This document shows, in pieces, positions 9,338-17,474 of a stretch of DNA of 64,000 nt (its first letter is position 1; the number at the start of each line of letters is the position of its first letter). Origin of the DNA: Halorussus halophilus (lineage in GTDB: Archaea > Halobacteriota > Halobacteria > Halobacteriales > Haladaptataceae); the NCBI RefSeq assembly GCF_008831545.1, contig NZ_CP044523.1, positions 3,224,001-3,288,000 on the forward strand. The letters run 5' to 3'. A program made the position numbers and the translations under genes. The notes beneath the pieces are model-generated. The model did no database searches. It saw only the letters and a list, made by a program, of their open reading frames with translations, and was not told the DNA's origin.

Positions 9338-12300
9338 GTCGCAGAAGCCAGAAAAGCCGAGAAGGCATTGAAACGATTCCCGTGCCAGCCGTTCTCCGGC
9401 GCGCGGAAGTCGCAGAAGCCAGAAAAGCCGAGAAGGCATTGAAACTCATAGAGAACATCACGGATAGTACAGAGATATTTGGTCGCAGAAGCCAGAAAAG
9501 CCGAGAAGGCATTGAAACACTGAACGATGTTCCCCGCTAGATCGTACTCACCGTCGCAGAAGCCAGAAAAGCCGAGAAGGCATTGAAACAAGTTGAATAC
9601 GAGACTGTAGACTGCGACAGTTGCGGGGTCGCAGAAGCCAGAAAAGCCGAGAAGGCATTGAAACACAACGGCACCGGACGCTTCCAAAGCACCAACGAGG
9701 TCGCAGAAGCCAGAAAAGCCGAGAAGGCATTGAAACGAAACGCAGTTCGAGATTCCCACCGGACTGGAAGACGTCGCAGAAGCCAGAAAAGCCGAGAAGG
9801 CATTGAAACAGTATCGTGACGCCGATGATGAGCGTATTCGTCGGTCGCAGAAGCCAGAAAAGCCGAGAAGGCATTGAAACCATACAACTGGCGGACCTCT
9901 ACAACACCGACACGGGCGTCGCAGAAGCCAGAAAAGCCGAGAAGGCATTGAAACTATGCGCGGTGACTACGTCAGCAGTTGGCCCAAGCTGTCGCAGAAG
10001 CCAGAAAAGCCGAGAAGGCATTGAAACTTCACCAAATTAGCGACGAGTCTCGCTACTGAGTTCGTCGCAGAAGCCAGAAAAGCCGAGAAGGCATTGAAAC
10101 CACACCGACTCACGGAGTTCAACGACGATTACGACGGGGTCGCAGAAGCCAGAAAAGCCGAGAAGGCATTGAAACGAGGAAGCCCGCATGGACAAGATCG
10201 CGTTCAACGTCCGTCGCAGAAGCCAGAAAAGCCGAGAAGGCATTGAAACTGGTAGAGGACCAGCACATGTGGTTGAAGATTGGTGATGTCGCAGAAGCCA
10301 GAAAAGCCGAGAAGGCATTGAAACACACCGAAGTCGAGGAGAACGACGACATCGAGACTGTCGCAGAAGCCAGAAAAGCCGAGAAGGCATTGAAACAAGG
10401 CTTCCACGAAGCGATAGATGACGCATTGGATGCAGTCGCAGAAGCCAGAAAAGCCGAGAAGGCATTGAAACAGACAGATGCTCCGGCGGTTGTCGTGCGC
10501 GGAGAGTCGCAGAAGCCAGAAAAGCCGAGAAGGCATTGAAACACACTCTCGCGCCGAAACTGGTTGCGGACTAGCCGGGTCGCAGAAGCCAGAAAAGCCG
10601 AGAAGGCATTGAAACAGATACACTGTCGCGCTTGGGTGTCGGTCTGGATAGGTCGCAGAAGCCAGAAAAGCCGAGAAGGCATTGAAACCGGTCGCCGCGC
10701 GTCGCCGACGCAGTAGGGGCAAATAGTCGCAGAAGCCAGAAAAGCCGAGAAGGCATTGAAACGCTTCGACCTTGTTCCAGCGAACGCGGACATGGCTGGT
10801 CGCAGAAGCCAGAAAAGCCGAGAAGGCATTGAAACTCTATCAGGGATGCGACCACGAGTGCCGAACACCAAGTCGCAGAAGCCAGAAAAGCCGAGAAGGC
10901 ATTGAAACTATTTGCATGATGTGGATGTGCGTCCGGTGGGTGTGGTGTCGCAGAAGCCAGAAAAGCCGAGAAGGCATTGAAACTGGGTTGCGGATAGTAG
11001 TGAAGCATCTAGGGAGGTTCTGTCGCAGAAGCCAGAAAAGCCGAGAAGGCATTGAAACATGCGTTGGTCTTGACTGCTCGCCAGATGAGCAGTGAGTCGC
11101 AGAAGCCAGAAAAGCCGAGAAGGCATTGAAACTCACCGTCGTCTATCAACGCTACTGCCGCTACTTCCGGGTCGCAGAAGCCAGAAAAGCCGAGAAGGCA
11201 TTGAAACCGAGCGGCGCGGCCAGCATCCAGATTCCTGACGGCCGGGTCGCAGAAGCCAGAAAAGCCGAGAAGGCATTGAAACGACGTGTCGGTTACATCG
11301 CCCCCCTCAAGTACTGGATGTCGCAGAAGCCAGAAAAGCCGAGAAGGCATTGAAACTCGAAGACGCCGATGATGTCCAACAGACAGCGGTTTGTCGCAGA
11401 AGCCAGAAAAGCCGAGAAGGCATTGAAACGATGCGGCTTGCTGTGGAGGGACTACACTCATGAGTAGTCGCAGAAGCCAGAAAAGCCGAGAAGGCATTGA
11501 AACAATATATCGGAAGCCACGGGGAAGAGTTGTTCAATGTCGCAGAAGCCAGAAAAGCCGAGAAGGCATTGAAACAATATATCGGAAGCCACGGGGAAGA
11601 GTTGTTCAATGTCGCAGAAGCCAGAAAAGCCGAGAAGGCATTGAAACTTCGTTATGCAGCCGGGACTCGATGAACAGATGCGTCGCAGAAGCCAGAAAAG
11701 CCGAGAAGGCATTGAAACAGAACTGGTTCTACGATATCCCACTCCAAGACGACACGCTCGTCGCAGAAGCCAGAAAAGCCGAGAAGGCATTGAAACTAGA
11801 ATAAGACGGCGTCCTGTCCGCGGGTCAATGCCGTCGCAGAAGCCAGAAAAGCCGAGAAGGCATTGAAACTCCACGACACGCTCAACGACCTGATGGCCGC
11901 GGGTCGCAGAAGCCAGAAAAGCCGAGAAGGCATTGAAACTGGCCGAGCAGTCTGGTCTCGGAGACTTCGGGGCGTCGCAGAAGCCAGAAAAGCCGAGAAG
12001 GCATTGAAACATCACGCGCAACTCGACATTGAGCCCCAGGGAGACGACGGTCGCAGAAGCCAGAAAAGCCGAGAAGGCATTGAAACGAGCGATGAACCAC
12101 TCCGACGAGGTCGCGAAGGTCGGTCGCAGAAGCCAGAAAAGCCGAGAAGGCATTGAAACCTCGTCGCTCGCGACCTCGTCGGGCTCTCCCGCCCCGTCGC
12201 AGAAGCCAGAAAAGCCGAGAAGGCATTGAAACAGCGTGTAGATTCCGAAGTGGTTGTGCCTCAAATCCGTCGCAGAAGCCAGAAAAGCCGAGAAGGCATT

Positions 12301-13041
12301 GAAACACTTGGTGGCCGTCTCGTGCCTGACTCGTGAGGAACGGGTCGCAGAAGCCAGAAAAGCCGAGAAGGCATTGAAACAGGGTCACGGGGAACCGCCG
12401 CACAAGCCAGCGCGCGGGTCGCAGAAGCCAGAAAAGCCGAGAAGGCATTGAAACTGGAACCTGGAGAACGGCGCGCTCGCCTATTTCGGTCGCAGAAGCC
12501 AGAAAAGCCGAGAAGGCATTGAAACCGGTCGCGTCGTGGTTCGACCTCGGGACGGTCGGGTCGCAGAAGCCAGAAAAGCCGAGAAGGCATTGAAACATAT
12601 TGTGGCCGCGGAGACCGTCGCTCAGATGGACTTGTCGCAGAAGCCAGAAAAGCCGAGAAGGCATTGAAACAGGTCGCCCGGACTCAGGCCGAGTCCGGCC
12701 GTAATGTCGCAGAAGCCAGAAAAGCCGAGAAGGCATTGAAACCGTCCGAAGCCCCTGAGACGTTCCTGCGCGTAGTACGGTCGCAGAAGCCAGAAAAGCC
12801 GAGAAGGCATTGAAACGAAGCTGGCTTCGACACCAACGCCCGAATCAGCCGGACGTCGCAGAAGCCAGAAAAGCCGAGAAGGCATTGAAACCGACGGCCG
12901 TTCACGGTCACGAGGTGCAAAAAGTCGCGGGTCGCAGAAGCCAGAAAAGCCGAGAAGGCATTGAAACACGTTCGACCGGAGTTTCTGTCTGAGGTTCAAC
13001 ATGGGTCACAGAAGCCAGAAAAGCCGAAAAGGCATCGAGAG
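9338..13041 (+). CRISPR. Type I-D CRISPR array, 50 uniform 37-bp repeats plus one degenerate terminal repeat
   Basis: The repeat is 37 bp, starts GTCGCAGAAGCC, has AGAAAAGCCGAGAAGG in the middle and ends GCATTGAAAC. I placed 50 copies by eye, first at 9338-9374 and last full copy at 12931-12967, with no base difference seen. A 51st unit at 13005-13041 has about five mismatches, including loss of the ATTGAAAC end, which marks the leader-distal end. The 50 spacers measure 33-41 bp, mostly 34-38. Spacers at 11504-11538 and 11576-11610 are identical. The core GCC-GAGAA-GGC could form only a small hairpin before the 8-nt handle. Because the repeat is open in several frames, long false ORFs cross the array on both strands. 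Confidence 0.98.
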
Positions 13042-13397
13042 AATCGTTCTCCTGCAGGCGCGCGAGAAAACTGCTGGAAAGTGATGGAGAAGTTCGGAAC
13101 GAGTGTATGTCGTCGCGTCTCTGAGGTCGGATTGTACACTCTCCAGAGACATGGTTGACGCGGCGAGATTGCTCGAGCGATTCGCTAGGCGGACTGCTGT
13201 TCGTGTACACCCCGCTAATCAGCCGGGAGAATGGCTCTTGTGGCAGGGTGGACACTCAACGAGAGTGGTTGCACATGGGCCTGACTAGGGTAGCAAGGAG
13301 GCAAAGATGAGAACTAGGGATAGACGGCCTCTGTCCCGGGTTCTTGATTTTGAGGAGGTCGGTAGGTTAAGCTCGGAAACCGCGATTTCAACATCAG

Positions 13398-13788
13398 AAT
13401 CGGGTGTACACCGCCATCCTCTAGTTTTCTGTTGAGATATTGGATGGTCTGGCGAATGTTGGCTGACCCCCTAATTCGTGCGAATACAGGGCTAACAAGC
13501 GCCAAGAGAGTGGGTTGGAACGCATAGTCGTAGCCATCACAGACCACTTCCGGAATTCCTGAAACCCCCGAATTCAAGTTCAAAACCGGGGATGTACTGT
13601 CAAAACCGGTATTATTGTCGGAATGGGGATAGAAAGCGAGGATTCAGCGTCTACCACCATCTCGCCCCCGCCACAACAAAACGCCACAACAGCCATCAGA
13701 AAGCCCTGAAACCACAAACCCGACACCGACCGACATACTCGACTGTCGCCGCTTTCTCGACCTAGAAAACCGCCGTGTACACCCGATT
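13398..13788. repeat. Inverted 14-bp repeat pair enclosing about 360 bp
   Basis: AATCGGGTGTACAC at 13398-13411 recurs as its exact reverse complement GTGTACACCCGATT at 13775-13788. A weaker third copy, TTCGGGTGTAGATTC, lies near 13868, and another GTGTACAC is near 13205. The enclosed DNA contains two direct TCAAAACCGG copies near 13580 and 13600 and a weak minus-strand open frame. The pair could be ends of a small decayed element or a cluster of protein-binding sites. Confidence 0.45.
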
Positions 13789-14075
13789 TCTATCGTGCTT
13801 TCCCGGATACTGGGTACTCTGTATTCAGGCGTGCGAGGGTATGAGATGTGAATCGAGACGAAAGACACGCTCCAATTTCGGGTGTAGATTCACCTATCGG
13901 TCAACCCGAATTGAGACCGTCGATTCTCGTATCTGGACACAATGGAAAACTATGCGAAGCACTCAAACCCCAACCTGAGTCAGGGGAGAGTGTCTCGCAT
14001 CACCTCAACAACCCGACTCCGCGAGCAACGTTCTGAGTGCGAACGTTTATATGACAGGTATCTGAGATAGCGTAC

Positions 14076-14131
14076 GGGACCGGACGAGCCAACACATGTG
14101 CCATTTGGGTTGAATCAATCCGGTCCCTTTT
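14076..14131 (+). ncRNA. Candidate small RNA closed by a 9-bp stem and a U-run
   Basis: A TATA-like TTTATAT at 14046-14052 lies about 27 bp before GGGACCGGA (14076-14084). The perfect complement TCCGGTCCC is at 14119-14127 and is followed directly by TTTT. Promoter spacing, a stem that starts at the predicted first base, and the terminal T-run together suggest a transcript of about 56 nt with a 34-nt loop region. No long reading frame is present. I do not recognise the RNA family. Confidence 0.35.
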
Positions 14132-14183
14132 CGTACTGCCGAAGATAGCGACACACGTCTCACTGAGAAATCTGTCTGAGCAG

Positions 14184-14383
14184 AACGTTTATGCGACTTC
14201 GCTCCTCTTAATTCCACCCGGATACCGCCCGCACATCGGTATCTGTCATCCGGAAGCCAAGGCCCTTCTTCCCAAACTGGCCTTTCGAACCCCCGAATCC
14301 CGTTCCGTCCAACGGGCCCTAATAACGCCGAAACGTTGCGGACTCGTCGCCGTTGCGGTCGGCCACGTTGCTACCACGAGTCC
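14184..14383 (+). other. Second promoter-like motif followed by a string of hairpins
   Basis: AACGTTTATGCGAC at about 14184-14197 resembles the promoter motif 140 bp upstream. Downstream lie GATACCG (14221-14227) with CGGTATC (14237-14243), CCGGAT (14218-14223) with ATCCGG (14248-14253), AAGGCC (near 14259) with GGCCTT (near 14279), and GGACTCGT (14340-14347) with ACGAGTCC (14376-14383). This could be a structured RNA on the + strand. I could not match it to tRNA, RNase P RNA or SRP RNA. Confidence 0.25.
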
Positions 14384-14476
14384 ATTCGATACCGTCGCGG
14401 CGTTTCTGGGTTATTCTATCACTGAGACTCCACTCCTATAGAAGAGCCAACGAAGAAGAGAGGGGGAGTGACGGAA

Positions 14477-15091
14477 CTACTCCGGTGCGAGACGTTCGAA
14501 GGCGGATTCGAACACTGGTGACCGACCCAGAAAGGCCCCGACTGACCCGAACACCAGTGGGGTGAGCAGAACGAAGATGAACCATCGAGTGGAACGTATG
14601 TTCATGGGGAGCGCGAAGGATGCATCGATAGGGCCGACGGTACCTGAGAACACGACCGTAGAAGCGAAGACGGCGAGCAGGTATCCGAGTGTCATATAGG
14701 CTCCGACGCTGAGTGGGACGGGTGATTGGCAGCTTCGCAGAGTTACTCCGAGACCAACGAGTAGGCACGCGAGCATCGGGAGGAGTCCGAGCGAGCCTTG
14801 AATCACGCCGAGCCATGCGCCCTGGTGGTGGACGAAGTTCATCGCAGCGACGACGTTTCCTGTCTCGTTCGCGATAGTGACGGGTACCCCGTGCGCGTTC
14901 AGAGTGAACCAGCCGATGGCCTGCCAGACTGGATTTCCGGCCGATTGGTAGACGACGATGGGGTCGATGGTAGTGGCCGAATCCAAGGTGAGCAGGTTGT
15001 CGATTCGGGTGACGGTCGCCAGCCCAACCAGTAGGTACGAGACGACGTAGGCGAGCGCACCAGCGGCGATTCGGTGGAGGGCAGTACGCAT
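14477..15091 (-). CDS. Haloarchaeal membrane protein of unknown function
   Basis: 204 residues with about four hydrophobic segments (roughly residues 8-28, 92-120, 128-150 and 166-190). Between the first two is a long outside-type loop rich in small polar residues (LDSATTIDPIVVYQSAGNP). A TATA-like CATTTACACATG lies about 30 bp before the ATG on the minus strand, so the transcript is probably leaderless. I do not recognise a family. It stands alone, convergent with nothing identifiable and separated from ribB by 170 bp. Confidence 0.65.
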   Translation of the reverse strand: MRTALHRIAAGALAYVVSYLLVGLATVTRIDNLLTLDSATTIDPIVVYQSAGNPVWQAIGWFTLNAHGVPVTIANETGNVVAAMNFVHHQGAWLGVIQGSLGLLPMLACLLVGLGVTLRSCQSPVPLSVGAYMTLGYLLAVFASTVVFSGTVGPIDASFALPMNIRSTRWFIFVLLTPLVFGSVGAFLGRSPVFESAFERLAPE

Positions 15092-15265
15092 GCAAAGATT
15101 GTGTTTCTGTCACATGTGTAAATGCTTCATGGCCACCGAGAGAATGCGCCGAAGCGGAGTTTCAGGGGATTCGAATCGCCCACGTCGCAGTCCGATACTC
15201 GCGCTCGGCCCTGCTCATCGTGACCGATTCGACGCGGCGGGAAAACTGACGAAGAAGTAGTCTGT

Positions 15266-15922
15266 TCAGTCGAGTCCCTCGACTATCTCCGACCCTTCCA
15301 GATACGCGAAGCCGTGCCGCTCTGCGTACGCCCGAGCGTCCTCGGGCGAGAGCGCGGCACCCGTCTGGTCGTCCAGCATCTCGCAGACGACCACCGCAGG
15401 CCCCCGATTGGCCGCGTCGGCCAGCACGATACCTAACTCCGTGTGGCCCTCGCGGTCGGCGAGCAAGTTCGGGGCGGCCCGCAAGAGATGAACGTGGCCC
15501 GGTGCGCGGAACTCTGCGGCGAAATTAGTTTCTGCTGGGGCGTTCGCGGCCGCACCGAGTTCCGTAATCGTCGTCGCGCGGTCTTCGTCCGTAATTCCCG
15601 TGTAGGTGTCGCGGTGGTTCACCGTGAGTGAGAACGACGACCGTTCGTCGTAGCCGAGTTCGTGACTCCCGCTCGCGGGGTGGTCGAGCGCCTCCTGCAT
15701 GAACGGCAGGTCGAATGCCTCGGCCACCTCGTCCGAAAGTGCGACGCAGACGAGTCCCCCGGCGTCGTTGCGCATGCGCGAGACTGCCTCGGGCGTCACT
15801 GCTCCCGCAGGATAGATGAGGTCCGTCTCGCCCTCGCGGTCGGCGGCGTCGTGGACTAAGACTGGTCTGCCTTCGCGGAACGCCTCGACGGCCGCCTCGA
15901 CGCCTGCGGCGGCTTGGCTCAT
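15266..15922 (-). CDS. ribB: 3,4-dihydroxy-2-butanone 4-phosphate synthase (RibB), riboflavin synthesis
   Basis: RibB converts ribulose 5-phosphate to formate and 3,4-dihydroxy-2-butanone 4-phosphate, a precursor of riboflavin. The 218-residue protein has the acidic metal/substrate motif [26 protein letters not shown], and [10 protein letters not shown] near the C-terminus, with the conserved His and Glu. An open frame continues far upstream, but the true start is the ATG at 15922 ([11 protein letters not shown]), which overlaps the rbkR stop by 4 bp. The two genes therefore form a riboflavin operon. There is no fused GTP cyclohydrolase II domain, as usual in archaea. Confidence 0.92.
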   Translation of the reverse strand: MSQAAAGVEAAVEAFREGRPVLVHDAADREGETDLIYPAGAVTPEAVSRMRNDAGGLVCVALSDEVAEAFDLPFMQEALDHPASGSHELGYDERSSFSLTVNHRDTYTGITDEDRATTITELGAAANAPAETNFAAEFRAPGHVHLLRAAPNLLADREGHTELGIVLADAANRGPAVVVCEMLDDQTGAALSPEDARAYAERHGFAYLEGSEIVEGLD

Positions 15923-16671
15923 GGTTCCTCCTCGACGTGGACCGTGACGTGGTCGCCGTCTTCCAGTTCGAGTTCCTCGCGCAGTTTCTCCGGGGCGATG
16001 ACTTCCAGTTGATCCTCGTCGTGGTGGGTTCGCTCGGGCGCGATGGTGTGGGCCTGTTCGTAGATTTGGCCGTCGTCGATGTCGGCGGTTGCACCGCCTC
16101 CGTCTCGTTGCCCCTTCGGCGCAACGCAGATCGTTGCAGGATAGCAGACCGCCGGGCCATACGTCCGGTCGTCGTCCTCCCAGCCGTCGATTGGCACGGG
16201 GTCGAGTGCTTCCATCGCGGAGCGGGCGCGAACGCTTTCGGTCGTCAATTCGACGTTGAGCGTGCCGAGGAACGGTTCGTAGCCGAGTCGGTCCTCGAAC
16301 TGCTCCATGTAGCCCGACAGCGAGATGTAGTGGCGGCCCTCGCCCATCCCACTGGTGACGGTGCCCGACAGTTCGATGCCCGCGGGCGTCTCGAAGATGC
16401 GACGGTAGTCTTCGTACTCGCGCTTGAGCGACCACTCGCCGTCGTCGGTGATGGATATCCACTGGCCGTCGCTGACCATCTCGCGCTCGACCAGTCCGGC
16501 GTCGTCCAGTCGCTGGAGTCGCCGGGAAGCAGTCTGATTGGAGGCGTCGAGACGCTCTGCGAGCGCCGAACAGGAGACTTTGACCTCGCCGTCGAGACCC
16601 CCGTCGAGGGCGAGTAGTTTGAGCGCGGCGAGTTCGTCGTAGCCGACCGCGCGCGGTCGCGTCGCTGACAT
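15919..16671 (-). CDS. rbkR: RbkR: winged-helix regulator fused to CTP-dependent riboflavin kinase
   Basis: 250 residues in two parts. Residues 1-95 form a winged helix-turn-helix ([19 protein letters not shown] as recognition region). Residues ~97-245 are the archaeal CTP-dependent riboflavin kinase (DUF120-type), with [23 protein letters not shown] and a [13 protein letters not shown]-terminal strand. It makes FMN from riboflavin with CTP. Fused proteins of this type are known to regulate riboflavin genes, so autoregulation of this ribB operon is likely. A TATA-like CCTTAAACC (minus strand, near 16700) lies about 28 bp before the ATG. Confidence 0.9.
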   Translation of the reverse strand: MSATRPRAVGYDELAALKLLALDGGLDGEVKVSCSALAERLDASNQTASRRLQRLDDAGLVEREMVSDGQWISITDDGEWSLKREYEDYRRIFETPAGIELSGTVTSGMGEGRHYISLSGYMEQFEDRLGYEPFLGTLNVELTTESVRARSAMEALDPVPIDGWEDDDRTYGPAVCYPATICVAPKGQRDGGGATADIDDGQIYEQAHTIAPERTHHDEDQLEVIAPEKLREELELEDGDHVTVHVEEEP

Positions 16672-16759
16672 AGGTGGTACTCCGGTCGCGTCCGGTTTAA
16701 GGATAACGGGTTTGGGACGGTTCCCAGAATTGGAACGGTGTGCGATGGAGGGCCACAGT

Positions 16760-17413
16760 TTACGTACGACGTTGGGGCGGCAGTTCGCCCAGCAAATCGG
16801 CTTTGTACTCCCGGACAGCTGCTTTCACGCCGCGTTCGATTTCGGAAGCCGACGCCTCGGTCGCCGCGTCGAATCGGTGCATCTGCCCGAGCGCAGCGAG
16901 CGATTCGAGGAAGTGTGCGAACATCCCGTCGAAGGGTTCCTCGGTCGGGTCGAGGTCCGGATAGTCACGCTTGAGAACCGTGAGTTTGCTCCGATACGGC
17001 TCGTGGTCGAGCCATCCGGCCTCCCACTCGTGGCCGCCTTCGGAGTGTTCGTAGAGGCCGACGATGTGGGTCGCCCGGTTCGCCATCACTTTGAACTGCG
17101 TCGTCCAGAGTAGTAGGTCGTCGAACCCGCCGAGGTCTTTGAGTAGGAACGGTTTGCCGACGGCGTCGAGTCGGTCTGCCACGAGTCGGAGTCGCGCTTC
17201 TTCTGCCTTGCCGTAGCTTCCGAGGACGAAAAACGAGCGGTCGGCCTCGGCGATCGGCACTACGTCGGTGTCGATTGCGCGCTTCAACTCGGCGTAGTCG
17301 CGCCGGTCGATGGACTGGCCAGTAAAGGTCTCGTACTCGTCCAACAAATCGCCCAACAGTTGCCCCATCGTTGCTGGCCACTCGCCGTTCGTTTCGCTCC
17401 CGTCGTCGGTCAC
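16760..17413 (-). CDS. Conserved protein of unknown function, VLGSY family (paralogue of the 20542-21327 gene)
   Basis: 217 acidic residues, no signal peptide or membrane segment. The core runs [19 protein letters not shown], a following helix, a short DLGGFDDLL strand-loop, then [20 protein letters not shown] and KLTVLKRDY. The same pattern appears in the protein at 20542-21327 (YYVLGSYRDPYVRRLRTV, ADYVVGVYEQDAGGEVTELG, SYVLPRDY), so they are paralogues. The VLGSY strand plus the later hydrophobic strand ending in GG-x3-E recalls the alpha/beta fold of TIR or nucleoside deoxyribosyltransferase-like proteins, but this is by eye only. It lies between rbkR and the GH3 gene on the same strand. 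Confidence 0.7.
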   Translation of the reverse strand: MTDDGSETNGEWPATMGQLLGDLLDEYETFTGQSIDRRDYAELKRAIDTDVVPIAEADRSFFVLGSYGKAEEARLRLVADRLDAVGKPFLLKDLGGFDDLLLWTTQFKVMANRATHIVGLYEHSEGGHEWEAGWLDHEPYRSKLTVLKRDYPDLDPTEEPFDGMFAHFLESLAALGQMHRFDAATEASASEIERGVKAAVREYKADLLGELPPQRRT

Positions 17414-17474
17414 AGATACCGGAGAAGTCGCCGCAAAGAAAGTAAGTGTTCGGGCCGCGAACGGTGACGGCGCG

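Larger units (their letters stand above)
13042..14476. other. Gene-poor 1.4 kb stretch after the CRISPR array
   Basis: I see no convincing protein gene here. Short open frames exist on both strands (for example minus 13314-13583), but none shows a recognisable family or haloarchaeal acidic composition. The stretch has scattered GTGTACAC palindromes at about 13205, 13404 and 13775, and two neighbouring AACGTTTAT promoter-like motifs at about 14042 and 14184, each followed by inverted repeats (listed separately). It may be decayed mobile or CRISPR-flank DNA with small RNA genes at its far end. Confidence 0.5.

Noticed and set aside
9283-13002. Many long open frames on both strands through the array
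   Set aside because: They repeat the same short peptide at every repeat (for example FNAFSAFLASAT), a result of the 37-bp repeat lacking stops in several frames.
13314-13583. 89-residue minus frame after the CRISPR array
   Set aside because: Not clearly acidic, no family recognised, and it crosses one arm of the inverted repeat pair; could be a decayed gene but support is too weak.
14210-14320. tRNA or SRP RNA reading of the hairpin region
   Set aside because: A TTCGAA word is present, but the stems do not build a cloverleaf and no SRP or RNase P core was found by eye.
15923-16462. N-terminal extension of ribB
   Set aside because: This part is opposite in frame to rbkR, Arg-rich and unlike any RibB; the ATG at 15922 fits the family start and the 4-bp overlap.
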